64,000 nt of DNA from Mycobacterium sp. ITM-2016-00316 (lineage in GTDB: Bacteria; Actinomycetota; Actinomycetes; Mycobacteriales; Mycobacteriaceae): NCBI RefSeq assembly GCF_002968335.2, contig NZ_CP134398.1, positions 1,736,001-1,800,000 on the forward strand. Direction: 5' to 3'. The notes beneath the pieces were generated by a model that was not told the DNA's origin, ran no database searches, and saw only the letters and a program-made list of their open reading frames with translations. Positions within the stretch are counted from its first letter, which is position 1. The number at the start of each line of letters is the position of its first letter. Shown here piece after piece: positions 18,782 to 28,050 of this stretch. The translations under genes and the position numbers were made by a program.

Positions 18782-19674
18782 TGCGTTTTGGCTTCCTGAT
18801 CAATGAGGTTCTGACCGGACTTCGTCGCAACGTCACGATGACGGTGGCGATGATCCTGACGACCGCCATCTCCATCGGCCTGTTCGGCGGTGGTCTGCTG
18901 GTCATGCGGGTCGCGGATCAGTCCCGCGACATCTACCTGGACCGGGTGGAGAGCCAGGTCTTCCTCACCAACGACGCGTCGGTCAACGACCCGAACTGCG
19001 ATGCCGACCCCTGTATGGCGTTGCGCGCGCTGATCGATTCGCGCGAGGACGTGCGGTCGGTGCGCTACCTCAACCAGGAGGAGGCCTACGCCGACGCGAT
19101 CAAGAAGATCCCGGCGTTCAAGGACGTCGCCAGCAAGGACGCCTTCCCGGCATCGTTCATCGTCAAGCTGGAGAACCCGGAACAGCACGTCGATTTCGAC
19201 GCCGCCATGCAAGGCCAGCCCGGTGTGCTCAACGTGCTGAACCAGAAGGATCTGATCGACCGGTTGTTCGCGCTCTTGGACGGCATGTCCAACGCGGCCT
19301 TCGCGGTGGCGTTGGTGCAGGCGATCGGCGCGGTGTTGTTGATCGCCAACATGGTTCAGGTCGCGGCGTATACGCGGCGCACCGAGATCGGCATCATGCG
19401 CCTGGTCGGCGCGACCCGCTGGTACACCCAGTTGCCGTTCCTGGTGGAGGCGATGCTCGCCGCGTTCATCGGTGTGGTGCTGGCGCTGATCGGACTGCTG
19501 ACGGTGCGCACGTTGTTCCTGGAAAAGGCGCTCAGTCAGTTCACCCAGGCTAATTTGATTGCGCCGCTGGACTTCGCCGATATTCTTTACATCGCGCCGA
19601 TCCTGCTGTTCGTGGGTGTGGCGATGGCCGGCGTCACGGCCTATGTGACGCTGCGCCTCTACGTACGAAGATAG
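18781..19674 (+). CDS. ftsX: Cell-division membrane protein FtsX
   Basis: 297 aa permease-like partner of FtsE. One N-terminal helix (about 20-43) is followed by an extracytoplasmic domain of about 120 residues with a Cys pair ([15 protein letters not shown]), then three C-terminal helices with the FtsX-core motif [20 protein letters not shown]. The external loop is where the hydrolase activator binds in known systems. GTG start overlaps ftsE TAG by one base, indicating coupled translation. Confidence 0.95.
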   Translation: MRFGFLINEVLTGLRRNVTMTVAMILTTAISIGLFGGGLLVMRVADQSRDIYLDRVESQVFLTNDASVNDPNCDADPCMALRALIDSREDVRSVRYLNQEEAYADAIKKIPAFKDVASKDAFPASFIVKLENPEQHVDFDAAMQGQPGVLNVLNQKDLIDRLFALLDGMSNAAFAVALVQAIGAVLLIANMVQVAAYTRRTEIGIMRLVGATRWYTQLPFLVEAMLAAFIGVVLALIGLLTVRTLFLEKALSQFTQANLIAPLDFADILYIAPILLFVGVAMAGVTAYVTLRLYVRR

Positions 19675-19677
19675 AAG

Positions 19678-20175
19678 ATGGCGAAAAAACCAGATAAGGC
19701 TGCCGAGAAGGCGAACAACCACGTGGTCGCGACCAATCGCAAGGCGCGCCACAACTATTCGATCCTGGATGTGTACGAGGCCGGGGTCGTGCTGGTCGGC
19801 ACCGAGGTGAAGAGTCTGCGTGAAGGGCAGGCCTCACTGGCCGACGCGTTCGCCACCGTCGACGACGGCGAGATCTGGCTGCGCAATCTGCACATCGCCG
19901 AATATCACCACGGCAGCTGGACCAACCACGCGCCGCGACGCAACCGCAAACTGCTGATGCACCGCAGCCAGATCGACAATCTGGTCGGCAAGATCCGCGA
20001 CGGCAACCTCACTCTGGTGCCGTTGTCGCTGTACTTCGTGGACGGCAAGGTCAAGGTCGAACTGGCCCTGGCCCGCGGTAAAGAGGCCCGCGACAAGCGC
20101 CAGGATCTGGCCAAGCGCGATGCCGACCGGGAGATCACCCGCGAGCTGGGTCGGCGCAACAAGGGTATGAGCTAG
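19678..20175 (+). CDS. smpB: SsrA-binding protein SmpB
   Basis: 165 aa tmRNA-binding beta-barrel protein for ribosome rescue. [32 protein letters not shown] and [20 protein letters not shown] are conserved core segments; the basic tail ([27 protein letters not shown]) enters the decoding centre in known complexes. It starts 3 nt after ftsX. Its RNA partner ssrA lies 2.4 kb downstream on the same strand. Confidence 0.96.
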   Translation: MAKKPDKAAEKANNHVVATNRKARHNYSILDVYEAGVVLVGTEVKSLREGQASLADAFATVDDGEIWLRNLHIAEYHHGSWTNHAPRRNRKLLMHRSQIDNLVGKIRDGNLTLVPLSLYFVDGKVKVELALARGKEARDKRQDLAKRDADREITRELGRRNKGMS

Positions 20176-20272
20176 TCGATCTGACCTGACGCCACGCACG
20201 CACGATCCGCAGGGACCGGCCTCCGCGGCGATATAGTGCGCCCCACGCGGCCAGACGCACGGGGGAGGGCGG

Positions 20273-22543
20273 TTGACAGTACGACGCTCGCGTCTCCGTC
20301 TCCTCGTGCTCGTCGGCCTCAGCACGCTGGCGTCGGTCAACGCGATGGCGTTCTGGGGCGACTCGGTGGCCGACACCTGCGCGCTGATCCTGCAGATCTG
20401 CGCGGGTGTGGGCGCGGTCATCTGCGGGGTGACCGTCGCGCGGCGCCGGCACGGTGCCGACCGGTGGTGGCGCCTGGTGTTCGTCGCGGCGCTGGCGACC
20501 TGGATGCTCGGCCAGACGCTGTGGCGTCTGCACGTGGCCGATTCGGCGCCGGTGCTGGTGCGCGCCGTGTACCTGTCGATACCGGTGCTGGTGTTCACCT
20601 CGGTGGTCCTGCTGGTGCGCTCCAGTGGCGGGGTGATGTCCCCGCCCGACAGCCCGTTGCGGCAGCCGTTCGTGACCAACGCCCTCGACGGCGTCATCGC
20701 CGGGCTCGCCTTCCTGATCCTGGCGGTCATGAGCGATCTGGGAACCCGGTTCTCGGCGTCGGACCCCGCGATGCGGGTGCTCGACGTCATCTTCATCGGC
20801 GCGGAGATCTTCGTGGTCGGCACCGTCGTGCTGATCGCGATGATCTATGACCCCGGCCGTCCGAACCGGACGAACTTCCTGCTGCTCGCGGGTGCTCTCC
20901 TGCTGATGGGCACCGCCAACCGGCTGCTGGCCTACCTGCAATCGGTGGATGTGCCGGACGCGCAACTGTGGGCCGGTCTCGGGCTCATCATCGGGCCGGT
21001 GCTCGCCGGCTTCGCGTTCCTGCCGACGGCACCGCCGTCCGACAATGCCTTCCGCCGTCAGGACTGGCCACAGCTGCTGTTGCCCTATCTGGGCTTCCTC
21101 GGTGTGGCGGTGCTGTTCGCCTTCCATCTCTACATCGAACGCGAGCTGTCCCTTGCCGCCGTCATCCTGACGGTGCTGATGGTGGCGTTGGTGGCGACCC
21201 GGCAGGTGCTCGCGACGCGCGCGGAACGCTCGTTGACGCAATGGCTGTATTGGGCGCAGCGCGGACTGGCGCACCAGGTGCACCACGACCCGCTGACCGG
21301 GCTCCCGAACCGGACCCTGTTCGCGCAGCGACTCGACGAGGCCATGCGGCACGGACAGTTCGTGCTGATCTTCATCGACCTCGACGACTTCAAAGAGGTC
21401 AACGACCGCTACGGGCATGCCGCCGGCGATGAACTGCTGTGCGCGGTCGGGGAGCGGCTGGGGCGGTTCGTCGCCGCCGACGACACCCTGGCCCGCATCG
21501 GTGGCGATGAGTTCGCGATCCTGATCGAGGGTGGCGACGATCACGGCGAGCAGTTGGAGGCCTCGGCCGAACGGCTGCGGACCGCGTTGCGCGAGCCGTT
21601 CCCGGTGCACGGCTCGTCGCTGCGGGTGAAGGCCAGCATGGGGCTGGTCCGGCCGCAGACCGACGGGTTACCGCAGACCTCCGACGATCTGCTGCGGCAG
21701 GCCGATATCGCGATGTACGCGGGCAAGCGCATGGGTAAGGACACCGCCGTCGTCTACCAACCGTCATCCGGGGCGGTGGTCGACTTCCCGACCTTGCTGC
21801 GCGTCTCCAAGGGCAAGCCGCCGCCCGGGTTCCGGCTGGTGTACCAGCCGGTCGTGGCGCTCGCGGGCGGCACGGCGGTGGCGGTGGAGGCGCTGGCCCG
21901 GTGGACGGCGGCCAATGGGATCGACATCTCGGCGGAGACCTTCGTCGCGGACGCCGAAGCGGCCGGCCTCGGTGCGGACTTCGACGCACTGGTGCTCGAC
22001 CTGGCGTGCTCGGAGGTGCGCGGGCGTGGCCTCGATATCGACATCCACGTCAACATCGGTGGGGCACGGCTGGGGAATCCGGGGTTCGAGTTGCAGGTGC
22101 GCAAGGTGCTGGAGCGCTACCGGATTCCGCGCAACCGCCTGGTCCTGGAGATCACCGAGACGATGCCGATCGTCGACCTCGACCGGGCCGCGCGCCAGAT
22201 CGGCCGGTTCGGTGAACTGGGTGTCAAGGTCGCGCTGGACGATTTCGGGTCGGGCTTCAGCTCGCTGACCTATCTGCACGCGTTGCCCGTCGACATCGTG
22301 AAGCTGGACCGCAGCCTGGCCTCCGGCAGTAATCCCGCGCGGGATCAGACGCTGTACCGCTCGGTGATCACGCTGTGTGATGCCCTCGGCCTCGAGGTGA
22401 TCGCCGAGGGCGTGGAGACCTCCGAGCAGGCCGAGATGGTCGCCCGGGCCGGCGGCCGGCTGGCCCAGGGGCACCTGTTCGGATGGCCGGTGCCGATCAC
22501 CGAGCTCGTCGCCTCGTTGTCGACGGTGCACGGTCAGACTTAA
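20273..22543 (+). CDS. Membrane GGDEF-EAL cyclic-di-GMP protein
   Basis: 756 aa. About nine hydrophobic helices fill residues 5-300, then a GGDEF domain (HHDPLTGLPNRTLFAQRLDE; intact GGDEF at 410-414) and an EAL domain (EAL at 539-541; later ITETMPIVD and DDFGSGFSSLTYL). Both catalytic signatures look intact, so it may both make and degrade c-di-GMP, as bifunctional mycobacterial proteins do. Start is TTG after GGGGGAGGG. It sits between smpB and ssrA, an insertion into an otherwise functionally linked pair. The membrane domain matches no sensor family I can name. Confidence 0.9.
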   Translation: MTVRRSRLRLLVLVGLSTLASVNAMAFWGDSVADTCALILQICAGVGAVICGVTVARRRHGADRWWRLVFVAALATWMLGQTLWRLHVADSAPVLVRAVYLSIPVLVFTSVVLLVRSSGGVMSPPDSPLRQPFVTNALDGVIAGLAFLILAVMSDLGTRFSASDPAMRVLDVIFIGAEIFVVGTVVLIAMIYDPGRPNRTNFLLLAGALLLMGTANRLLAYLQSVDVPDAQLWAGLGLIIGPVLAGFAFLPTAPPSDNAFRRQDWPQLLLPYLGFLGVAVLFAFHLYIERELSLAAVILTVLMVALVATRQVLATRAERSLTQWLYWAQRGLAHQVHHDPLTGLPNRTLFAQRLDEAMRHGQFVLIFIDLDDFKEVNDRYGHAAGDELLCAVGERLGRFVAADDTLARIGGDEFAILIEGGDDHGEQLEASAERLRTALREPFPVHGSSLRVKASMGLVRPQTDGLPQTSDDLLRQADIAMYAGKRMGKDTAVVYQPSSGAVVDFPTLLRVSKGKPPPGFRLVYQPVVALAGGTAVAVEALARWTAANGIDISAETFVADAEAAGLGADFDALVLDLACSEVRGRGLDIDIHVNIGGARLGNPGFELQVRKVLERYRIPRNRLVLEITETMPIVDLDRAARQIGRFGELGVKVALDDFGSGFSSLTYLHALPVDIVKLDRSLASGSNPARDQTLYRSVITLCDALGLEVIAEGVETSEQAEMVARAGGRLAQGHLFGWPVPITELVASLSTVHGQT

Positions 22544-22546
22544 TCG

Positions 22547-22576
22547 TTGGGGTCTTGTCGGTGTGGGCGCTATGAT
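22547..22576 (+). promoter_or_regulatory. Probable ssrA promoter
   Basis: TTGGGG at 22547-22552 and TATGAT at 22571-22576 with an 18-bp spacer; transcription would begin about 25 bases before the mature tmRNA 5' end. The -10 box is a good match to the consensus for the main sigma factor. Confidence 0.5.
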
Positions 22577-22609
22577 GGTGAGTCCTGCCGAATGTCGGCG
22601 GGGGTGCGA

Positions 22610-22980
22610 GGGGCTGAACGGTTTCGACTTCGCGCATCGAATCAAGGGAAGCGTGCCGGTGCAGGCAAATGACCACCGTAAGCGTCGTTGCAACCAATTA
22701 AGCGCCGATTCCAATCAGCGCGACTACGCACTCGCTGCCTAAGTAGCGATGCGTGTCTGTCAGACCGGGAGCGCCCTCGGCCCGGACCCTGGCATCAGCT
22801 AGAGGGACCCACCCACGGGTTCGGTCGCGGGACCCGTGGGGACATCAAACAGCGACTGGGATCGTCATCTCGGCTTGTCTGCGTGACCGGGAGATCCAAG
22901 TAGAGGCATAGCGGACTGCGCACGGAGAAGCCTTGAGGGAATGCCGTAGGACCCGGGTTCAATTCCCGGCAGCTCCACCA
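22610..22980 (+). ncRNA. ssrA: Transfer-messenger RNA (tmRNA)
   Basis: 371 nt. The 5' end GGGGCTGAACGGTTTCGACT and the 3' T-arm/acceptor GGGTTCAATTCCCGGCAGCT, then CCACCA, fold as the tRNA-like domain. The tag frame at 22704-22742 encodes ADSNQRDYALAA followed by TAA; the ALAA end is the usual protease-targeting signal. The 3' CCA is encoded. Works with SmpB to free stalled ribosomes. A 13-bp hairpin terminator follows 8 nt later. Confidence 0.97.
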
Positions 22981-22987
22981 CAAGGGG

Positions 22988-23018
22988 AAGGCCGCAGGTC
23001 ACACGACCTGCGGCCTTT
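22988..23018. terminator. Bidirectional terminator between ssrA and the RibD-like gene
   Basis: Perfect 13-bp stem AAGGCCGCAGGTC (22988-23000) with GACCTGCGGCCTT (23005-23017), loop ACAC, and TTTCT following on the plus strand. It separates the plus-strand ssrA from the converging gene that ends at 23044. Confidence 0.85.
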
Positions 23019-23043
23019 CTCGTGTCTCAGACCGCGCGGACGA

Positions 23044-23610
23044 TCAGTCGGGATTCGCCGCGTAGCGCATTAGGACCGTGCCGCCCGGAAAGGTGCGGTT
23101 CTCCAGCAGTCGCAGCGAGATCCACGACGGCAGTGCCGGGAAGAACGGTGTGCCGCCGCCCACCGCGGTGGGCGCGATCACGATCCGGAATTCGTCCACC
23201 AGACCGGCCTGCACGATCGGTGCGGCCAGCGTCGCGCCGGCCAGCTCCAACTGGCCGTCGGTCTCGGCTTTCAGCCTGGACACCACCTCGACCGGGTCGC
23301 CGCGTTCCAGGCGCGAGTTCCAGTCGACGGACTCCAGCGTGCGGGAGAACACCACCTTGGGCATATCGCGCCAGGCGCGGGCGAAGTCGATGTCGAAAGC
23401 GGTGGCGTCCGGGGCCTCGTCGGCGGTCGGCCAGTGCGCGGACATCAGGTCGTAGAGCCGCCGGCCATAGAACGACAGGTCTGTTGCCCGCGCGAAGTCG
23501 TTCCAGTACTGGTGCAGTTCTTCGCTCGGATCGGACCAGTCGATATTGCCGTGCGCGTCGGCGATGTAGCCGTCCACGGACACATTGAAGCCATAGATGA
23601 GCTTTCCCAT
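23044..23610 (-). CDS. RibD C-terminal/dihydrofolate-reductase-fold protein
   Basis: 188 aa. The DHFR-like fold is seen in MGKLIYGFNVSVDGYIAD at the N terminus, then FYGRRLYDLMSAHWP and VVFSRTLESVDWNSRL, and the nucleotide-binding GGATLAAPI-like segment (LAGATLAAPIVQAGLVDEF). These small reductases use NADPH and are often of unknown substrate in actinobacteria. Start at MGKLIYG; an upstream ATG adds 11 unlikely residues. Divergent from the SDR gene. Confidence 0.85.
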   Translation of the reverse strand: MGKLIYGFNVSVDGYIADAHGNIDWSDPSEELHQYWNDFARATDLSFYGRRLYDLMSAHWPTADEAPDATAFDIDFARAWRDMPKVVFSRTLESVDWNSRLERGDPVEVVSRLKAETDGQLELAGATLAAPIVQAGLVDEFRIVIAPTAVGGGTPFFPALPSWISLRLLENRTFPGGTVLMRYAANPD

Positions 23611-23701
23611 ACAGATCAGACTGCACCGGCGGGCGAACCTCATCGCCGACCGCGATCACCAAAGCGGGGACGCCGTCGAACAGCGGTGTCACGATGGCGC
23701 C

Positions 23702-24475
23702 GTGACCCAAGGACCAGGACGTCTGCTCGGGAAATCCGCGGTGATCACCGGGGCGGCGTTCGGCATCGGCCGGGCCACCGCGGTGCTCTTCGCGCGCGAG
23801 GGTGCGCGGCTGGTGGTGACCGATATCCGGGGTGCGCCGCTGCTGACGCTGGCCGACGAACTGCGGGCGGCCGGGGCCGATGTCGAGACGGTGATCGGTG
23901 ACGTCTCGGTGCACGACGATGCCCGGCGGATGATCGCGGCGGCGACCGAACGGTTCGGGCGTCTCGACGTGCTCGTCGCCAACGCCGGCATCATCCCGCT
24001 CGGCGATGCGCGGGAGATCACCGTCGCCGGCTGGGACGAGGTGATGGCCATCGACGGCCGCGGCATGTTCCTGACGTGCAAGTTCGCGATCGAGGCGATG
24101 CTGTCCACCGGTGGTGGGGCCATCGTCTGTCTCTCCTCGATCTCCGGAATGGCCGGGCAGAAGCGGCAGGCGGCCTACGGTCCCGCCAAGTTCGTCGCCA
24201 CCGGTCTGACCAAGCACCTGGCGGTCGAATGGGCCGATCGGGGGATCAGGGTCAACGCCGTCGCCCCCGGAACGATCCGCACCGAACGGGTCAAGCAGCT
24301 GCCCGACGAGCCGGGCGGCGCGGAGTACCTGGAGTCGATCGAGCGCATGCACCCGATGGGCCGCCTCGGCGAACCGGACGAGGTCGCCAAGGCCATCGTC
24401 TTCCTGGCCTCCGACGACGCTTCCTTCATCACCGGTGCCGTGCTGCCGGTCGACGGGGGATACCTCGCGCAATAG
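23702..24475 (+). CDS. Short-chain dehydrogenase/reductase (SDR)
   Basis: 257 aa classical SDR. The cofactor motif is TGAAFGIGRA (about 16-25) with DIRG after the second strand, suggesting NAD preference. NAGI follows the fourth strand, and the catalytic set is Ser in SSISGM with YGPAK (Y and K). The C terminus FITGAVLPVDGGYLAQ is standard. GTG start. Substrate cannot be told; neighbours give little help, since the upstream reductase is divergent. Confidence 0.88.
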   Translation: MTQGPGRLLGKSAVITGAAFGIGRATAVLFAREGARLVVTDIRGAPLLTLADELRAAGADVETVIGDVSVHDDARRMIAAATERFGRLDVLVANAGIIPLGDAREITVAGWDEVMAIDGRGMFLTCKFAIEAMLSTGGGAIVCLSSISGMAGQKRQAAYGPAKFVATGLTKHLAVEWADRGIRVNAVAPGTIRTERVKQLPDEPGGAEYLESIERMHPMGRLGEPDEVAKAIVFLASDDASFITGAVLPVDGGYLAQ

Positions 24476-24527
24476 CGAGCGGGGAGGCCCCAATTAGGAT
24501 CGGCGCCATGGGGACAGGGAACGTTTG

Positions 24528-25436
24528 ATGGTCGGCGACAGCACGCAATCCGAGAGTCAGGCCGGCTCGGGCATCGAACCACCCGTCGAACCCAAGATCC
24601 GCCGAGCGCTGGGGCTGCTGGAACGATTCGCCCCCGCCATCGGCGCCCACTGGGCCACCGAGCTGTGGTGCACCCCGCCGGTGGTCGACGCCAGCCTGCG
24701 CATGCCGCCGGGTGTCCCGGCGAGCGAGCCCGTCGAGGCGTACTGGTCCGGTCACCGGGTCGCGGGGGAGGCCTGGGGGCAGGGACCCGCGGTGTACCTG
24801 GTGCACGGCTGGGGCGGGTGCCGCGCGCATCTCGGCGTGTTCGTCAAACCGCTCGTTGCGGCCGGGCACCGCGTCATCGCCTTCGACCTGCCCGCGCACA
24901 ACGACTCCGACACCGGTGCGCTGGCGCCGGGGCGCACCCACCTGGTCGAATGCGCCGAAGCCGTCAGCGCCTTCATCCGCACCCACGGCCCGGCCCGCGC
25001 CATCGTCGCGCACTCGCTCGGCGCCAAAGCCGCCGCGCTGGCGCTCAGCCGCGGCGCCGAGATCGAACGCCTGGTCTTCCTGGCACCGATGGGTGACTTC
25101 GATTTCTACCTCGACATGTTCGCCGAGCGGCACGGGTTCGGGCCGCGCATCCGTGACGGTCTGCACCGTCGGCTCGCCAAGCGCATCGAGATGCCGCTGC
25201 ACGAGACCGATCTCGGCGTCATCGGGGCCACGCTCGCCTCCCCGACACCGCTGCTGGTCATCCACGACCCCGACGACCCCGACGCGCCGTACAGCTTCAG
25301 CAAGGAGTTCATCGGCGACTGGCCGGGTGCGGAGCTGGTGACCACCCGCGGATTGGGCCGGTTGGCGCACTACCGGATCCTGCGGCACCGGGCCGCGATC
25401 AACGCCGGCGTCGATTTCATCGGCACCGCCCGGTAA
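24528..25436 (+). CDS. Alpha/beta hydrolase
   Basis: 302 aa. YLVHGWGGCRAHL carries the oxyanion HGWGG, and the nucleophile elbow is AHSLGA (about 157-162). IHDPDDPDAPY gives the acid, and a late His occurs in RLAHYRIL. A 50-residue N-terminal segment before the core has no recognised motif. TTG and ATG are adjacent at the start; ATG was preferred. Follows the SDR by 52 nt and could be co-transcribed. Substrate unknown. Confidence 0.82.
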   Translation: MVGDSTQSESQAGSGIEPPVEPKIRRALGLLERFAPAIGAHWATELWCTPPVVDASLRMPPGVPASEPVEAYWSGHRVAGEAWGQGPAVYLVHGWGGCRAHLGVFVKPLVAAGHRVIAFDLPAHNDSDTGALAPGRTHLVECAEAVSAFIRTHGPARAIVAHSLGAKAAALALSRGAEIERLVFLAPMGDFDFYLDMFAERHGFGPRIRDGLHRRLAKRIEMPLHETDLGVIGATLASPTPLLVIHDPDDPDAPYSFSKEFIGDWPGAELVTTRGLGRLAHYRILRHRAAINAGVDFIGTAR

Positions 25437-25465
25437 TCGCTGGACCGTTCTGCCACGCTGTCCAC

Positions 25466-26053
25466 GTGGATCTCATGTGGAGCGTCATCGCGCTGACCGT
25501 TGCGACGTTCACGGTGCTGCTCGCGGCCCGCCGGATCCTCATGGTCGGCAGCGCGCTGGTGTTCTCCCGCTACGTCGCCGTGGGCGGGCTGGTGGCGTTC
25601 ACCGTGACCCGCGACGGCGATCAGCATCGGGTGCGTTTCGAGGTGGGCGGGCCCGGCGTCTTCCACAACGTCACGGTGCACCTGTTCGGTGCGGACGGGA
25701 TTGCGCCGCCCGCGGTGCGCCACACCATGGCCGCCGGCGACGCCCCGATCGAGTGGGCGTTCCCGCTAGCCGACGCCACGCAGGCCTGGGTGATGGTGAC
25801 GTGGGTGCGGCCGTATCTGCAGGGCGTCGAATCCGAGGCGCTCGCACAGCGATTGGCGGGTGGGCGGCTCTACGAGTGGCGGTGGTACTCCGAGACCAGC
25901 CGCTACGTGCGCACGGTCATCAGGTTTCTCGCCCGACGCTGGTCGTGGGAGTCGTTGCGCGAGTTGCCGTTATATGGGCGGTGGCGCCGTACGTCATCGA
26001 ACAGCGAGGCCGATCTTCTGGGGCCGGGAGCGACCGCGCCGCCGGGGATCTGA
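25466..26053 (+). CDS. Unknown protein with one N-terminal membrane helix
   Basis: 195 aa. A hydrophobic helix (LMWSVIALTVATFTVLLAAR) opens the protein, followed by a beta-rich region (VAFTVTRDGDQHRVRFEVGG, FHNVTVHLFGADG) and a C-terminal Trp/Arg-rich part (WRWYSETSRYV, RFLARRWSW). I recognise no family. GTG start. The last 60 bases overlap the converging small frame at 25994, so one of the two ends may be misplaced. Confidence 0.6.
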   Translation: MDLMWSVIALTVATFTVLLAARRILMVGSALVFSRYVAVGGLVAFTVTRDGDQHRVRFEVGGPGVFHNVTVHLFGADGIAPPAVRHTMAAGDAPIEWAFPLADATQAWVMVTWVRPYLQGVESEALAQRLAGGRLYEWRWYSETSRYVRTVIRFLARRWSWESLRELPLYGRWRRTSSNSEADLLGPGATAPPGI

Positions 26054-26245
26054 GAACGTCCGCGGCAGCACCCGGCGGAAGGCGCGCTGCGGCAGCCGGC
26101 GGCGCACCACCGACCCGGCCACCGAGCCGCACAGGAAGCCCGCGATGAACACCCGCCGCGATCGCCGCCCGCTCGGCCGACCCACCAGGTAGCCACCGAT
26201 CGCGGCGACGAGGGCGACCCCGACGACGAGCGCGAACGTTGCCAC
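25994..26245 (-). CDS. Possible small membrane protein (hypothetical)
   Basis: About 83 aa from a GTG start: VATFALVVGVALVAAIGGYL, then a basic tail with GFLCGSVAGSVVRRRLPQ. The glycine-containing hydrophobic stretches look like two membrane segments, and the gene follows the antiporter on the same strand. It overlaps the converging gene by 60 bases. A start inside the antiporter's 3' end is also possible. Weakly supported. Confidence 0.3.
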   Translation of the reverse strand: MATFALVVGVALVAAIGGYLVGRPSGRRSRRVFIAGFLCGSVAGSVVRRRLPQRAFRRVLPRTFSDPRRRGRSRPQKIGLAVR

Positions 26246-26312
26246 CGCTCGATCCAACCACCGGTGGCGCGGGGCCGAGCCGCCCGTGACCGAACCGAGC
26301 GCGGATCGAGAT

Positions 26313-27920
26313 TCAGTTCGCCGGGTCGTCCCCGGATTCGGTGTGCGCGCGGGGACCGCCGGCCACTTGGTCCGCCAGTTCCAGCCCGGCACCGGCGTAG
26401 ACGTTGAAGGCGATGCCGACGCCGTGCTCCTTGGCCCAGGCGACCTCGTCGTCGTAGCGGGCGACGGCGGCCACCGTGCCGCTGAAACCCGACTCGCGAA
26501 GGCATTCCAGTGCGGTCACGTTCGCGCCGTGGCGCGGCATGGCGAGCACGGCGATGCGCACGGAGTCGGAGTGCCGCAGCTGATTCCAGAAGTCCAGGTC
26601 GGTGGCGTCGCCCTCGATGACGCGCAGATCGTCGGCCTTGAGCCGCTCAATCCGGTTCCCGTCGTAGTCGACGCCGACAACCCGCAGCCCGTAGTGCTCG
26701 GTCAGGCGTTGGTAGGCGGCGAAACCGACTCGGCCCATCCCGATCACCACGACTTCGGCGTCGCCGGCGTCGGCGGGGCGCTCCTCGGTATGCAGGGTGG
26801 TTTCGTCCTGGGCGGGCAGTCGCGTCGCGATCTTCTCCACCATGATGTGGCCGCGGCCGTTGATCAGCGCCGACACCACAAAACTGAGGGCCACCGCGAT
26901 CGACATCTCGACCAGCCAGGCCGGGCCCAACAACCCGGCCGACACCCCGATCGACACCACGATCAAGCCGAACTCCGAGTAGTTCATCAGGCTCAACCCG
27001 GCGAGCAGCGCGGTGCGATAGCGCAATCGCATCATCACCAGCAGCCCCACGAACCAGGCTGCCTTGAACGGCAGCAGCACCACCATCAGCAGCGCGACGC
27101 CGATGCTCGGCAGGTCCGGCAGGCCGGTCAGACCGATCGACACGAAAAACCCGACCAGAAGCAGCTCCTTGATGTGGAACAGCGACCGCGCGAGCTCGGA
27201 GGACGCCGGGTGCGAGGCCAGCAGTATCCCGATGATGAGGGCTCCCAGGTCGCCTTTGATCCCGACCGCGGAGAACAAGGCGTAGCCAGGCACCAACGCC
27301 ATCACGATGCCGAACAACGACTGCATCTCACCGTGCCCGAGTCGGCTCCAGATCCTGCGCAGAACCCGGGTCAGCGGCCACAGGCCGACCAGCGCGAGCG
27401 CCCACGGGCTGGGCAGATGACCGCTGGTGGCGGTCAGGAACACCACCGCGATGATGTCCTGCATCACCAGGATGCCGATGGCAACCCGCCCGTAGAGCGC
27501 GTGCGTCTCACCTCTCTCTTCCAGCACCTTCACCACGAAGACCGTGCTGGAAAAGGACAGTGCGAACGCAAGAAGGGCGATCGTCTGGAGGCTCTGCCCG
27601 GCCAACATTGCCGCGCCGGCGACGGCGGCCAGCCACAGTGCACAACCACCGAGGACGACGCTGATGACCATGTGCGCCGACGTCGTCAACCACACCTCGC
27701 GGCGCAGCAGGATGCGCACGTTGAGCTTGAGTCCGATCGCGAACAGCAGCATGGTGACACCGAGGTCGGCCAGCACCTCCAGCTGTGGCAACTCCTCGAC
27801 GTCCAGGGCATTGATGACGAAACCGGCGGCCAGGAAACCCACCAGCGGCGGCAGGCGGATCGCCATGGCGAGGCCGCCGAGGCCGAAGGTGACCACGAGA
27901 TAGATGGCGACAACCGTCAT
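26313..27920 (-). CDS. CPA2-family (KefB-type) cation/proton antiporter with TrkA-N domain
   Basis: 535 aa. Residues 1-380 hold about twelve hydrophobic helices typical of Na/K-H exchangers (LLFAIGLKLNVRILL, ALSFSSTVFVVKVLEERGE, VMQDIIAVVFL). The C-terminal TrkA-N domain begins at VVVIGMGRVGFAAYQRL and binds NAD(H), with GVDYDGNRIERL and VIEGDATDLDFW. This layout suits redox-gated K+ efflux. Start placed at MTVVAIYLVVTFG, the edge of the first helix; a longer frame adds 22 polar residues. Confidence 0.9.
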   Translation of the reverse strand: MTVVAIYLVVTFGLGGLAMAIRLPPLVGFLAAGFVINALDVEELPQLEVLADLGVTMLLFAIGLKLNVRILLRREVWLTTSAHMVISVVLGGCALWLAAVAGAAMLAGQSLQTIALLAFALSFSSTVFVVKVLEERGETHALYGRVAIGILVMQDIIAVVFLTATSGHLPSPWALALVGLWPLTRVLRRIWSRLGHGEMQSLFGIVMALVPGYALFSAVGIKGDLGALIIGILLASHPASSELARSLFHIKELLLVGFFVSIGLTGLPDLPSIGVALLMVVLLPFKAAWFVGLLVMMRLRYRTALLAGLSLMNYSEFGLIVVSIGVSAGLLGPAWLVEMSIAVALSFVVSALINGRGHIMVEKIATRLPAQDETTLHTEERPADAGDAEVVVIGMGRVGFAAYQRLTEHYGLRVVGVDYDGNRIERLKADDLRVIEGDATDLDFWNQLRHSDSVRIAVLAMPRHGANVTALECLRESGFSGTVAAVARYDDEVAWAKEHGVGIAFNVYAGAGLELADQVAGGPRAHTESGDDPAN

Positions 27921-27965
27921 GAGCGGTCGCCTCGCTGCTGGCACGACATGGCATGACCGTAAAGG

Positions 27966-27996
27966 GTCTCGCGCGATGTCGCGCACCGCGCGAGAC
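27966..27996 (-). terminator. Hairpin after the Thr-rich membrane protein gene
   Basis: Perfect 10-bp stem GTCTCGCGCG (27966-27975) with CGCGCGAGAC (27987-27996), between the stop of the minus-strand gene at 28051 and the antiporter start. No U-tract; read as a mycobacterial-style intrinsic terminator. Confidence 0.5.
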
Positions 27997-28050
27997 CGGG
28001 CCTTGGGCGACCGCGCTCGAAATCTGTGTGACGGGCGCCTCGGCTGCGAA

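Noticed and set aside
24508..24527. Tiny frame MGTGNV before the hydrolase gene
   Set aside because: Six codons with no conserved content; it may affect initiation but is not supportable as a leader peptide.
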